Part shown: positions 8,840 to 17,640 of the stretch, one piece after another | How the letters are laid out: each line of letters opens with the position of its first letter | Position numbering within the stretch: the first letter of the stretch is position 1 | Assembly (NCBI GenBank): GCA_016193395.1 | Contig: JACPSH010000025.1 | Coordinates: forward strand, 1 to 64,000 | Reading direction: 5' to 3' | DNA from: Gammaproteobacteria bacterium | GTDB taxonomy: Bacteria > Pseudomonadota > Gammaproteobacteria > Eutrophobiales > Eutrophobiaceae | Length of the DNA stretch: 64,000 nucleotides | Notes under the pieces: generated by a model | Seen by the model: only the letters and a program-made list of their open reading frames with translations | Database searches by the model: none | Told to the model about the DNA's origin: nothing | Translations under genes and position numbers: made by a program

Positions 8840-9600
8840 AACTGTCCGTCTGGCAACGATGGCATCGCGTGGCCGGGATCGTCATTGCCGTGTTTGTGCT
8901 GCTGCTTTGCGTCACCGGATTCATGTTGAACCACACTGATGCGCTGGCCTTGCGGGACCGCAACCTTGCATCCGAGTGGCTGCTTGACTGGTATGGTATC
9001 GAGCCGCGGACGGCGCCGGTTGCCTTTGCCGCGGGCAGCCACTGGGTTACGCGCATCGGGGAACGGGTCTACCTGGATCGCCGCGAGATCGCGGATTCCG
9101 CGATGGCGCTTGTTGGTGCCGTCAGCTACCAGGACGAAATCGTGGCCGCCGTGGACAGTCGCCTGATGATCCTGGCGAACACGGGCGAGACGATCGAGAT
9201 CCTGGACGGCGCGACGGGCGTGCCTGCCGGAATACGGGCCATCGGCACCGGACCCGGTGGGCGGATCGTAATTGACGCGGCCCACGGGAAATATTCCGCT
9301 GAACTGGATGCATCGGCCTGGAACGAAGGGAAATTCGCGGATGCCGTCTGGGCCGCGCCGGGACAGCCGCCCGAGGATCTGATCGCCGATCTGCTCGAAG
9401 CATATCGTGGCAGGGGCCTGTCTCTGGAACGCGTCCTGTTCGATCTGCACAGCGGCAGGTTCTTCGGATCGATCGGCGTCTGGATCGTGGATCTTATCGG
9501 CCTGGTTCTCATCTTTCTTACCGCGAGCGGCGTCTGGATATGGCTGCGTCGGCCCCGGGAATGGATCGACGAGGAAGAGGGCGACTCCGAAGGCAATTGA
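8836..9600 (+). CDS. PepSY-associated transmembrane protein
   Basis: A 254-residue inner-membrane protein. The N-terminal helix WHRVAGIVIAVFVLLLCVTGFMLNH has the conserved histidine pattern of PepSY-TM proteins. The middle is a periplasmic domain, and a second helix near residues 215-240 (GVWIVDLIGLVLIFLTASGVWIW) precedes a short acidic cytoplasmic tail. A second histidine (FDLHSGRFFG) precedes helix 2, as in haem-binding reductase relatives. It overlaps the FMN-binding gene by four bases, suggesting that it passes electrons across the membrane to the periplasmic flavin. The substrate is unproven. Confidence 0.8.
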   Translation: MKLSVWQRWHRVAGIVIAVFVLLLCVTGFMLNHTDALALRDRNLASEWLLDWYGIEPRTAPVAFAAGSHWVTRIGERVYLDRREIADSAMALVGAVSYQDEIVAAVDSRLMILANTGETIEILDGATGVPAGIRAIGTGPGGRIVIDAAHGKYSAELDASAWNEGKFADAVWAAPGQPPEDLIADLLEAYRGRGLSLERVLFDLHSGRFFGSIGVWIVDLIGLVLIFLTASGVWIWLRRPREWIDEEEGDSEGN

Positions 9601-9613
9601 GGCCGTGGGACCG

Positions 9614-10672
9614 ATGCGCATGCCGCGGATACTGGTCGTCCCGGTTCTGTCGCTGCTGGCATTCCCGGCGCTCGCGGACCGACCCCCGGACGAGTCGTGG
9701 ACCTTCACGTTCCGGTTCGAAAATGACCTGTTCGCCGACACGGATCGTTTCTACACGAACGGCATCAAGCTGAACTGGGTGTCACCGGAACTGCAATGGT
9801 TCCAGGACCTCTCCTGGTTCCGAAATAACAACTGGCTGAGCCACTGGGGCAATCGACTGGTGGAAATGCTGCCGTTCAACGCTGATCGGGACCGCCAGCG
9901 CAACCTCTCGCTGTCCGTCGGGCAGATGATGTTCACTCCCGAAGACATCCAGAGGCGGGAATTGATCGTGGACGACCGGCCGTACGCCGGCTGGCTCTAC
10001 GGCAGCGTCGCATTCCACAGCAAGACCTACCGGCGGCTCGACACCTTTGAATTGCAGGCGGGATTGACCGGGCCATGGTCGCTGGCCGAGGAGACGCAGG
10101 ATCTTGTCCATGAACTGCGCGGGATCGAGAAGGCGAAAGGCTGGAATAACCAGATCGGCACCGAGCCGGGTTTTGCCGCCGTGTATGAATACAAGTATCG
10201 AATCGTCCCACGCCATGACTTTGCCGGGAAGTGGGGCGTGGATGCGATCACCCACTTGGGCGCCACCCTGGGCACCGTGTACACCTATGCGAATTTCGGG
10301 TTGGAGGCGCGCGCCGGCTGGAACATCCCGGCGGATTTCGGCACGGGGCTGATCCGTCCGGCGGGCGAGACCGATGCCCCGAGCGACACGCGCGATCCGC
10401 GCTACGCGAAGGATCGCCGGGAGTTCAGCGCCCACCTGTTCGCTGCCGCCAGCGGACGTCTGGTCGCGCGGGACGTGTTTCTCGACGGCAACACTTTTTC
10501 CGACAGCCATGAAGTGGACCACAGGCCCTTGGTCGGCGACCTCCTGCTGGGGGTGAGCCTGGTCTGGCGCAACTTCAAGCTGTCGTATTCCCAGGTGCTC
10601 CGCACCGAGGAATTCGAAAGGCAGCGCGGGACACAGAAATTCGGCTCGGTCAGCCTCTCCTTTACTTATTGA
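9614..10672 (+). CDS. lpxR: LpxR-family lipid A deacylase (DUF2219)
   Basis: A 352-residue outer-membrane barrel with a signal peptide (ILVVPVLSLLAFPALA). FRFENDLF near the mature N-terminus holds the Asn-Asp pair of LpxR, and VHELRGIEKAKGWNNQ contains the catalytic-type histidine and the GWxNQ segment. DDRPYAGWLYG is also typical. The protein ends in SLSFTY, an outer-membrane sorting signal. LpxR removes the 3'-acyloxyacyl group of lipid A. The start is the ATG at 9614, 13 bases after the PepSY stop, so it is the last gene of the Fur-box operon. Whether it deacylates lipid A here is unknown; family membership is clear. Confidence 0.85.
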   Translation: MRMPRILVVPVLSLLAFPALADRPPDESWTFTFRFENDLFADTDRFYTNGIKLNWVSPELQWFQDLSWFRNNNWLSHWGNRLVEMLPFNADRDRQRNLSLSVGQMMFTPEDIQRRELIVDDRPYAGWLYGSVAFHSKTYRRLDTFELQAGLTGPWSLAEETQDLVHELRGIEKAKGWNNQIGTEPGFAAVYEYKYRIVPRHDFAGKWGVDAITHLGATLGTVYTYANFGLEARAGWNIPADFGTGLIRPAGETDAPSDTRDPRYAKDRREFSAHLFAAASGRLVARDVFLDGNTFSDSHEVDHRPLVGDLLLGVSLVWRNFKLSYSQVLRTEEFERQRGTQKFGSVSLSFTY

Positions 10673-11058
10673 TCGCGGAGTTCGGAGAAGTCCCTTCCGT
10701 CGAAGCGCCAGGCGCGGAAATCCGGGCTGGCGGGCAGCAGGGAGGCGATGTAATAGACGACGCCGGGGTAGAACGCCATCTCGCGATCCGCCGCGGAAGG
10801 TTCAGCGGGCGATTCCGGATGCGAATGGAAGATCCCGTGCAGTTCCTCGCCCCCATCCCGCATCCTGCGCATGGCCTCGAGTTGTGCCTCGGGGTGCATC
10901 AGGAACCGGCGCGCCGGGTCTGGCGCATCGTTGGCGACGGGGTAGTAGCTGACCGGCCTGCCGGCGATCCCCCCGACGAGTCCGCACACTTCGCGCCCTG
11001 GACTCGAGCGCGCGTGCTCAAGCATCCGCAGCCTGAGTCTTTGGGGGAGTCCGCTCAT
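10666..11058 (-). CDS. JAMM/MPN+ metalloprotease (M67, Mec-type)
   Basis: A 130-residue zinc isopeptidase-like protein. The JAMM motif is complete: Glu in REVCGLVGG, then HSHPESPAEPSAADRE, giving HxH-x7-S-x2-D. Small bacterial M67 proteins next to E1-like enzymes process ubiquitin-like sulfur carriers, as Mec+ does for CysO. The start overlaps the end of moeB by 41 bases, so the two are co-expressed. The 3' end meets the tail of lpxR, overlapping it by seven bases. No carrier protein gene is visible in the window. Confidence 0.85.
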   Translation of the reverse strand: MSGLPQRLRLRMLEHARSSPGREVCGLVGGIAGRPVSYYPVANDAPDPARRFLMHPEAQLEAMRRMRDGGEELHGIFHSHPESPAEPSAADREMAFYPGVVYYIASLLPASPDFRAWRFDGRDFSELRDQ

Positions 11059-11815
11059 CCCGCTGCGCCCGCCCGCTGCCGCAGACCGGGCAGTCAGGGT
11101 CTTTTTTCAACCGCGCCTCGCGCCACTCCATTTCCAGCAGATCGAACAGGAGTAGCCGTCCGTGCAACGTGCGCCCGATCCCCATGATCAGCTTCATGGC
11201 CTCCGCTGCCTGCAGGCTGCCGATGATGCCGAGCAGCGGGGCAATGACGCCGTTCGCCGTGCAGGTTTCATCGATCGCGGCGCGCTCGCCGTACAGGCAG
11301 CGGTAACAGGGCGATTCCGGGTTGCGCGGATCGAACACGCTGACCTGCGCCTCGAACCGTATCGCCGCGCCGGACACCAGCGGCGTGCCCGCGCGCACGC
11401 TGGCCTCGTTGACGGCGAAACGCGTCCGGAAATTGTCCGAGGCGTCCACGACCACGTCCGCCGCGCGCACGGCGGCGAGAAGTTCCTCGCCTTCCAGGGC
11501 GCGATCGATCAGCGTCAGTTGAACGTCAGGATTCAGGGCGCGCAGGTGCGCAGCCGCGGATTCGGTCTTGCGACTTCCGACGTCCCGGGTGGCGTAGAGG
11601 ATCTGGCGTTGCAGGTTGGAAAGATCGACCTTGTCATAGTCGACCAGCACGAGATGGCCCACGCCGCCGGTGGCAAGATAGATGGAGGCGGCCGAGCCGA
11701 GCCCGCCGAGCCCGATGACGAGCGCGGTGGCCTGTGCGAGACGCAGTTGCCCCCCGGCATCGATTTCGGGAAGCATGATCTGCCGGCTGTAGCGCAACAG
11801 CTGTTCGTCGTTCAT
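11018..11815 (-). CDS. moeB: MoeB/ThiF-family adenylyltransferase (E1-like)
   Basis: A 265-residue E1-like enzyme that adenylates the C-terminal Gly-Gly of a ubiquitin-fold sulfur carrier (MoaD- or ThiS-like). Visible are the nucleotide-binding GLGGLGSAASIY, the SRQIMLPEI start, DASDNFRTR with a catalytic-type aspartate, and zinc cysteines in CYRCLY and CPVCG. MoeB next to prmC/prfA is common in Gammaproteobacteria. Overlap with the JAMM gene suggests a sulfur-carrier activation and processing pair. MoeB versus ThiF cannot be settled from sequence alone. Confidence 0.88.
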   Translation of the reverse strand: MNDEQLLRYSRQIMLPEIDAGGQLRLAQATALVIGLGGLGSAASIYLATGGVGHLVLVDYDKVDLSNLQRQILYATRDVGSRKTESAAAHLRALNPDVQLTLIDRALEGEELLAAVRAADVVVDASDNFRTRFAVNEASVRAGTPLVSGAAIRFEAQVSVFDPRNPESPCYRCLYGERAAIDETCTANGVIAPLLGIIGSLQAAEAMKLIMGIGRTLHGRLLLFDLLEMEWREARLKKDPDCPVCGSGRAQRDERTPPKTQAADA

Positions 11816-11850
11816 TGGCGTTGAGTATAGGCGATCATGAAAACAAGGAT

Positions 11851-11902
11851 TCGGGGCTCGGGGTTCGGGACTCGAGTCCCTAGTCCCTAGTCCCGAGTCC
11901 CG
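11851..11902. repeat. Heptamer repeat, class CTCGGGR, inverted arms
   Basis: Left arm units are TCGGGGC, TCGGGGT and TCGGGAC; right arm units are GTCCCTA, GTCCCTA and GTCCCGA, meeting at the palindrome GGGACTCGAGTCCC. The period is seven bases throughout. The right arm encodes the last residues (GTRD) and the TAG stop of the small gene at 11887. Confidence 0.85.
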
Positions 11903-12294
11903 GCGTCAAGCTTACGCCATTGCTGACGCCGGGCGTCCACTGTCCTGAGGCGCCGACGCTCGTAGTACCGGGCATGGATCTCGCGCGCATGATGATGCCA
12001 GCCCCGCTGCGCATTGAGCCGATCCCGTTCATTCTGTTCCAGGAACGCGCGCATCCGGCAACGGAGGCGGCTGCCGGCGCTGAGCTGATCCGCAATGCCC
12101 GCGTTCGCCAGCGCATTCCAGATCTCGACCATGCAAAGCGAGGGGAACGGGTAGTCGATTTCCAGCATCAGGCCCCTGCACCGCACATCGGCGGGTCGAG
12201 ACAGCTTGCGAAGCGATTCGCCGGCCGCCGGCCCGGCTTCGGAGCGCAGGCGCAGGTAGATAGTACGCTGGCTGATTGCGCTTGGTTCCGTCAT
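11887..12294 (-). CDS. Hypothetical protein translationally coupled to prmC
   Basis: I do not recognise this 135-residue protein. Its ATG (12294) overlaps the prmC TGA as ATGA, which supports a real gene. It starts [17 protein letters not shown], has a plausible globular middle (MLEIDYPFPSLCMVEIWNAL) and a strongly basic, Arg-rich helical C-terminal half (HHHAREIHARYYERRRLR). No signal peptide or membrane helix is evident. The last four residues and the stop fall in a 7-bp repeat tract, so the native C-terminus may have been altered. The track frame begins further upstream inside prmC; that part is probably not translated. Confidence 0.6.
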   Translation of the reverse strand: MTEPSAISQRTIYLRLRSEAGPAAGESLRKLSRPADVRCRGLMLEIDYPFPSLCMVEIWNALANAGIADQLSAGSRLRCRMRAFLEQNERDRLNAQRGWHHHAREIHARYYERRRLRTVDARRQQWRKLDAGTRD

Positions 12295-13136
12295 TCCCAT
12301 CTTCCGCAACTTACGCGGTCCAGTCCTGCGCTGTCGCGGAGCGTTTCGACGGCGGTAAAACCGCAATGGCCAAACAGCCGCCGCACGGCGTCGCCCTGGT
12401 CCGCCCCGTGTTCGAGCACCAGGATGCCGGACGAAACCAGGTGGCGCGGCGCGGCGCCCGCGACGGCGTTGATCGCCTGCAGGCCGCCGTGTCCTCCGTC
12501 CAATGCCAGGCGCGGCTCGAAGCGGATCTCGCCCTCGGTCAGGGCGCGGTCACGGGTATCCACATAGGGTGGGTTGCAGACGATCAGGTCGAATCGCCGG
12601 TTGGCGAGGGCGGCGAACCAGTCGGACTGTGCGAGCTCGACATTGCGAACCCCGATGTGGTCCACGTTGCGTTGCGCGATACCGAGCGCCTCCGCACTGA
12701 TGTCGGAAGCGACGATGCGCCAGTCCGGACGCTCGCGCGCCAGGGCCAGCGCGATTGCCCCGCTGCCGGTCCCCAGGTCGAGCACCCGGGCCGATCTCCG
12801 ATCGCGGAGCCGCTCGAGTGCGGCTTCGACCACGGCCTCGGTCTCCGGCCGCGGGATGAGCGTATGGCGGCTGACCAGCAGCTCCAGTGACCAGAACTCC
12901 CTTCGCCCGGTCAGGTAAGCGACGGGAATGCCGTCAAGGCGCCGGCTGACCAGCGCGAAGAAGTCGCGGGCAGTGGCCTCCGCCACTTCGTGTTCACCGT
13001 GCGCATATAGCCATTCCCGACCCGTGTCGAGCAGTTCCAGGAGCAGCAATTCTCCGTCCAGGCGCGCGGATTCGAATCCCCGCAGGCTGCGTTCCGCGGC
13101 GCGTAGCAGACCCGTCACGCTGTTCAGAGGATTCAT
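12291..13136 (-). CDS. prmC: Peptide chain release factor N5-glutamine methyltransferase
   Basis: A 281-residue SAM-dependent methyltransferase that modifies the glutamine of the GGQ loop in release factors. Motif I is [15 protein letters not shown] and the catalytic motif is [17 protein letters not shown] is also typical of PrmC/HemK. The start ATG at 13136 overlaps the prfA stop as ATGA. The track frame extending to 13616 is a read-through of prfA antisense coding potential. Being coupled to its substrate gene prfA is the usual arrangement. Confidence 0.95.
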   Translation of the reverse strand: MNPLNSVTGLLRAAERSLRGFESARLDGELLLLELLDTGREWLYAHGEHEVAEATARDFFALVSRRLDGIPVAYLTGRREFWSLELLVSRHTLIPRPETEAVVEAALERLRDRRSARVLDLGTGSGAIALALARERPDWRIVASDISAEALGIAQRNVDHIGVRNVELAQSDWFAALANRRFDLIVCNPPYVDTRDRALTEGEIRFEPRLALDGGHGGLQAINAVAGAAPRHLVSSGILVLEHGADQGDAVRRLFGHCGFTAVETLRDSAGLDRVSCGRWE

Positions 13137-14221
13137 AATTCGCCGCCGAGGGCCGCCAGCTGGTCGGCCTGGTACTCGCTGATCAGGGGTTCGACGACCG
13201 GGTCGAGATCGCCGTCCAGAAACCGGTCGAGGCTGTAGAGCGTCACATTGATTCGGTGGTCGGTGACCCGCCCCTGCGGGAAATTGTAGGTGCGGATGCG
13301 CTCCGAGCGATCGCCGCTGCCGACCAGGTTGCGGCGGGTCTCCGCGCGTTCGGCAGCCTGCTTCCCGCGCTCGGCGGCGAGCAGCCTTGCGCGCAGCACG
13401 GCCATGGCCTTGGCCCGGTTCTTGTGCTGCGAGCGCTCGTCCTGGCATTCCACGACAATGCCTGAGGGCAGGTGCGTCACGCGGATCGCGGAATCGGTCT
13501 TGTTGACGTGCTGTCCGCCCGCGCCGGAGGCGCGGAATGTGTCGATGCGCAGATCGACGGGATTGAGATCGATCTCGTCGATTTCCTCGGGCTCGGGCAG
13601 TACCGCGACGGTGCACGCCGAGGTGTGTATGCGGCCCTGCGCCTCGGTCTGCGGGACGCGCTGGACTCGGTGGACCCCTGATTCGAACTTGAGCCTTGAG
13701 AATGCGCCGCTCCCGGCGATGCGCACGACCACCTCGCGGAAACCGCGCAAATCGCTGACCGCAGAGCTGACGATCTCCGTCTTCCAGCCGCGCGAATCGG
13801 CGTATCGCGTGTACATGCGTAGCAAGTCGGCCGCGAACAGCGCCGCCTCCTCGCCGCCGGTCCCGGCCCGGATCTCAAGAAAGATGTTGCGGCTGTCGGC
13901 CGGGTCCTGCGGCAGGAGCAGACGCTTCAGTTCGCCCTCGATGCGGGCGACCGCGTGCAAGGCGTCCTTGAGTTCCACCTCCGCCAGTTCGCGCACGCCG
14001 GCATCGACGTCTTGGAGCATGTCTCGGGCGTGCGCCATCGACTGCAGGCGCCCGCGGTATTCACCGTAGCACTGGACCACAGGTCCGACTTCGGCGGCCT
14101 CCTTGCTCAGTTCGCGGAAGCGCCGGTTGTCGCGGATCACGGCCGGGTCTGCGAGCAGGCCATGGAGTTCCTGCTGCCTTTCGGCCAGTTTTTCCAGCTT
14201 GGTGATGAGGCTCTGGTTCAT
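13133..14221 (-). CDS. prfA: Peptide chain release factor 1
   Basis: A 362-residue class I release factor recognising UAA and [18 protein letters not shown] contains the universal GGQ that enters the peptidyl-transferase centre. The codon-recognition region follows the RF1 pattern, and the length matches RF1. Starts [19 protein letters not shown] at ATG 14221, 69 bases after hemA. Part of the hemA-prfA-prmC operon. Confidence 0.97.
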   Translation of the reverse strand: MNQSLITKLEKLAERQQELHGLLADPAVIRDNRRFRELSKEAAEVGPVVQCYGEYRGRLQSMAHARDMLQDVDAGVRELAEVELKDALHAVARIEGELKRLLLPQDPADSRNIFLEIRAGTGGEEAALFAADLLRMYTRYADSRGWKTEIVSSAVSDLRGFREVVVRIAGSGAFSRLKFESGVHRVQRVPQTEAQGRIHTSACTVAVLPEPEEIDEIDLNPVDLRIDTFRASGAGGQHVNKTDSAIRVTHLPSGIVVECQDERSQHKNRAKAMAVLRARLLAAERGKQAAERAETRRNLVGSGDRSERIRTYNFPQGRVTDHRINVTLYSLDRFLDGDLDPVVEPLISEYQADQLAALGGEL

Positions 14222-14290
14222 GTTTCGGGAGTCGCGTGAGGGATACTGCGCCGGCGTCGCGCCGGATGGGCAGACTGAAGATCCGGCCAG

Positions 14291-15571
14291 CTAGCTGCCC
14301 CGCCGGGGCGGGGGCGGCATATCGGGCAGGCTATACAGCTCGCGCGCGGCCTTGAGGAGCTCTTCGCGGCCGCGTGTTCCGGCGTTGCGCAACTGGGTGC
14401 TCGGGGTGTGCATCAACTTGTTGGTCAGGACGCGCGTGATGTCCTGGAGCACGAGCGCCGGATCTTCCCCGCGGGCAAGCCTGCGCCGGGCCGCATCCAG
14501 CACTTCCTGGCGGACGCCCTCCGCGCGATCGCGCATCGCGCGGATGGTCGACACCGCGTCGCGCGCGTTCATCCACTCCATGAAATTCACGACCTGGCTG
14601 TCGATGATTTCCTCCGCCTGAATCGCCGCCTCGCGGCGGCCGCGGAGATTCTCTTCGATTATCCCCCTCAGATCATCCACGGTGTACAGGTAGACGTCGT
14701 CGAGATCCGCTACTGCGGGGTCAACGTCGCGCGGCACGGCAATATCGACGATCAGCACCGGACGGTGCCGGCGTTTGCGCAGAGCCAGTTCGATGGTCTC
14801 CCGACGCAAGACCGGCTCCGGACTACCCGTCGCCGAGATGACGATGTCGGCCTCTTCGAGATGCCCGGAAATGTCGTCAAGGGTGATCGCGTAGCCGGAA
14901 TAGTCCAGCGCCAGTCTCTGTGAGCGCTGCAGCGTGCGGTTGGCGATGATCATCCGGCTCAACCCGGTTTCCGCCAGGTGTTTCGCCGCGAGCTCGATGA
15001 TTTCTCCGGCGCCGATCAGGAGCGCGGTCCGGCCTGCGAGTTCGCCGAAAATCTGCCGCGCCAGCCGCGTCGCTGCAAATGCGATCGAAACCGGATGGCT
15101 GCCAATGGCGGTGTTACTGCGGATCTCCTTGGCGACCCTGAACGAATGCTGGAAAAGGCGGTTCAGCAACTGTCCGATGCTGCCCGCGCGCACGGCCGTC
15201 TGGTAGGCGCTCTTCAGCTGTCCCAGCACCTGCGGCTCGCCGAGCACCATGGAATCGAGACCGCTCGCCACACGCAGGACGTGTTTCACAGCCCCGGCGT
15301 CGGGATGGGCGTAAAGATATTGACTCAACTCGGCGGTGCCGAGCCCGTGGAAGTCCGAAAACCAGCGTATCGGCCGCTCGGGATCCGGATCGTCCAGGGA
15401 GCAGTAGATCTCCGTGCGGTTGCAGGTGGAGAGGATGGCCGCTTCCTGCACGCCCGCGTGTCCAATGAGATCGGCAAGCGCTCCAGGGAGCGTATCGCCC
15501 GCAAAAGTGACACGTTCGCGCACCGCGAGCGGGGCCGTGTTGTGGTTCAGTCCGAATGCCAGAAGCGTCAT
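14291..15571 (-). CDS. hemA: Glutamyl-tRNA reductase
   Basis: A 426-residue NADPH-dependent enzyme making glutamate-1-semialdehyde, the first committed step of C5-pathway tetrapyrrole synthesis. The catalytic cysteine is in AAILSTCNRTEIY, and the NADPH domain has TALLIGAGEIIELAAKHL. I placed the start at ATG 15571 (MTLLAFGLNHNTAP), the family-conserved N-terminus; the track frame adds 30 residues upstream without homology. First gene of the hemA-prfA-prmC operon and divergent from the TPR lipoprotein gene at 15792. Confidence 0.96.
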   Translation of the reverse strand: MTLLAFGLNHNTAPLAVRERVTFAGDTLPGALADLIGHAGVQEAAILSTCNRTEIYCSLDDPDPERPIRWFSDFHGLGTAELSQYLYAHPDAGAVKHVLRVASGLDSMVLGEPQVLGQLKSAYQTAVRAGSIGQLLNRLFQHSFRVAKEIRSNTAIGSHPVSIAFAATRLARQIFGELAGRTALLIGAGEIIELAAKHLAETGLSRMIIANRTLQRSQRLALDYSGYAITLDDISGHLEEADIVISATGSPEPVLRRETIELALRKRRHRPVLIVDIAVPRDVDPAVADLDDVYLYTVDDLRGIIEENLRGRREAAIQAEEIIDSQVVNFMEWMNARDAVSTIRAMRDRAEGVRQEVLDAARRRLARGEDPALVLQDITRVLTNKLMHTPSTQLRNAGTRGREELLKAARELYSLPDMPPPPRRGS

Positions 15572-15791
15572 ATCGTTCTTGTGTTCGCCAGACGTCAAAT
15601 TGTGCGCGTCGCTGCGCCCCGATACAAGTTCAAAACATTTGAAATTCAAGCTGTTGCGCATGAACCAGCGGGCTGTGTGCGGATGCCCTGCAGACGCCGT
15701 GCCCGCCCTAGGCGCCGCACCTCCCCGGGCAGTTCGGAACTACAGCCGGGGCACCCTGTCCTTTATCACAAATTATCGCTATCGTTGCGTC

Positions 15792-17564
15792 ATGGATACA
15801 AATTCCCCACAGCTCAATGCGTTGATGCGGCTGGTGTTGCCGTTTTCCGCGCTGATCCTGGCGACGGCCTGTGCACCCGTGCCGCCCCGCGATGCGCCGG
15901 CGGAGGCGGCCGGCCCCGACACGATGAGCACGCCGCTGGTTATCGAGGACGAGCGGCCGGAACCGGTCCGGCCGAAGATCGAACTGACCGAGGACATCCT
16001 CTACAAGCTGCTGGTCGCGGAATTCGCCGGGCAGGAAGGACAGCTCGGTCTCGCGGTCGGCAATTACCTGGAACTCGCGCGCTCGACGCGCGACCCCAAG
16101 GTGGTCGAGCGGGCGACGCGCATCGCCGTGTATGCGCGCGACGTCGTGGCCGCGACAGAAGCCGCGCAGCTGTGGGTGGAACTGGACCCACACAATCCGG
16201 ATCCGCACCAGGTGCTGGCCGTCATGTCGCTGCGCGACGGCGATTCCGAGCGGGCGATGGAACACCTGCAGAACATCCTCGACCATTCACGCGGCGATCT
16301 GGATCAGAAGCTCCTGATGATCGCGAGCCTGCTCAGCCGCGAGCAGGACAAGGAGCTGGTCCTCAGCCTGATGGAACGGCTCGTAGGCACGCGCGGCGAC
16401 GACCCCGAAGCCCTGTACGCGCTGGCGCATGTCACCGCGCGTCTGGGAGAACTCGATCGATCCGAGGAACTGCTCAGGAAGACGCTCGATCTCGATCCGG
16501 ATAATGACAACGCCGGGTTGAGCTACATCACCATCCTGCAACGGCAGGAGCGCACGAACGATGCGCTGACATGGCTGGAAGGGGCACTGTCGCGGCGCAA
16601 GGACAATGATTTTAATTTGCGCATCGCCTATGCGCGGTTGTTGACGGACGTGAAGCGCTTCGACGAAGCGCGCCGTCAATTCGAGATCCTCGCAGAGGCC
16701 GCACCCAACAATACCGATGTCCTGTACGCGCTCGGGCTGCTGAACCTCCAGGGCAACCGCCTGGAGGCGGCGGAGTCCAATTTTCAGGGCCTTGCCGAGA
16801 CGGAGGAACACGGCGATGACGCGAGGTACTATCTCGGTCGCATTGCCGAGGAGCACAAGAACTACGATCGCGCCAGCGTATGGTACGAGGGTGTGCAGCA
16901 GGGCGAGAATTATTTCGACGCGCAGGTCCGGATCGGGTTGCTGATGGCAAAACAGGGACGCATCGAGGACGCGCGAGCGCACCTGAAGTCGGTGCGCTCG
17001 CAGGGGGAGAAGGAACGCGCCATCCTGACCCAGGCAGAGGGGGAGCTGCTGACCGAGCAGGATCGCTATGGCGAGGCCATGGCGGTCTTTGACGAGGCGT
17101 TAAGCCGCGGGTACAACGCCGACCTGCTGTACGCGCGGGCCATGCTGGCCGAGAAGATGGATCGGCTGGACATCCTGGAAAGCGATCTGCGCGAAATCCT
17201 GACGGAGGAACCCGAGCACGCGCAGGCGCTCAATGCGCTGGGATACACGCTCGCGGATCGGACCGACCGGTACCAGGAAGCTTACGAGCTCATCAAGCGC
17301 GCGTTGGAACTCAACCCCGGCGATTTCTACATCCTCGACAGCATGGGCTGGGTCCTCTACCGTCTCGGCAGGCTGGACGAGGCGGCAGACTACCTGCGCC
17401 GCGCGATCGCGCTGCGTCCCGATCCCGAGATCGCGGCCCATCTTGGGGAGGTGCTGTGGGTCCGGGGAGATCGCGATGCCGCCCGCCAAATATGGGACAC
17501 CGCGTTGAAGGCCACCCCCGACGACGCCATCCTTCGGGACGTGATCAAGCGATTCAACCCCTGA
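15792..17564 (+). CDS. TPR-repeat lipoprotein
   Basis: A 590-residue protein with many tetratricopeptide repeats from about residue 85 to the end (for example DPEALYALAHVTARLGELDRSEELL and GDFYILDSMGWVLYRLGRLDEAADYL). The N-terminus has a hydrophobic segment MRLVLPFSALILATAC, consistent with a lipoprotein signal and Cys acylation, so it is probably outer-membrane anchored. A large TPR protein between hemA and lolB is widespread in Gammaproteobacteria, and its function is not settled. The track frame begins upstream inside hemA; I chose ATG 15792 to include the signal. Confidence 0.85.
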   Translation: MDTNSPQLNALMRLVLPFSALILATACAPVPPRDAPAEAAGPDTMSTPLVIEDERPEPVRPKIELTEDILYKLLVAEFAGQEGQLGLAVGNYLELARSTRDPKVVERATRIAVYARDVVAATEAAQLWVELDPHNPDPHQVLAVMSLRDGDSERAMEHLQNILDHSRGDLDQKLLMIASLLSREQDKELVLSLMERLVGTRGDDPEALYALAHVTARLGELDRSEELLRKTLDLDPDNDNAGLSYITILQRQERTNDALTWLEGALSRRKDNDFNLRIAYARLLTDVKRFDEARRQFEILAEAAPNNTDVLYALGLLNLQGNRLEAAESNFQGLAETEEHGDDARYYLGRIAEEHKNYDRASVWYEGVQQGENYFDAQVRIGLLMAKQGRIEDARAHLKSVRSQGEKERAILTQAEGELLTEQDRYGEAMAVFDEALSRGYNADLLYARAMLAEKMDRLDILESDLREILTEEPEHAQALNALGYTLADRTDRYQEAYELIKRALELNPGDFYILDSMGWVLYRLGRLDEAADYLRRAIALRPDPEIAAHLGEVLWVRGDRDAARQIWDTALKATPDDAILRDVIKRFNP

Positions 17565-17640
17565 CAGGCCAGTGCAAAACTCGTTTTGCATCAACCTGTA
17601 AAGGGCCCGCGTCGGCTGATCTGTCCGAGTCAATCCCGGC

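Noticed and set aside
10669-11187. 172-aa plus-strand ORF over the JAMM gene
   Set aside because: The opposite strand carries a complete JAMM motif and overlaps moeB naturally.
14978-16504. 508-aa plus-strand ORF spanning hemA and the TPR gene
   Set aside because: Runs antisense through hemA and out of frame through the TPR gene; Arg/Ala/Gly-rich composition without motifs.
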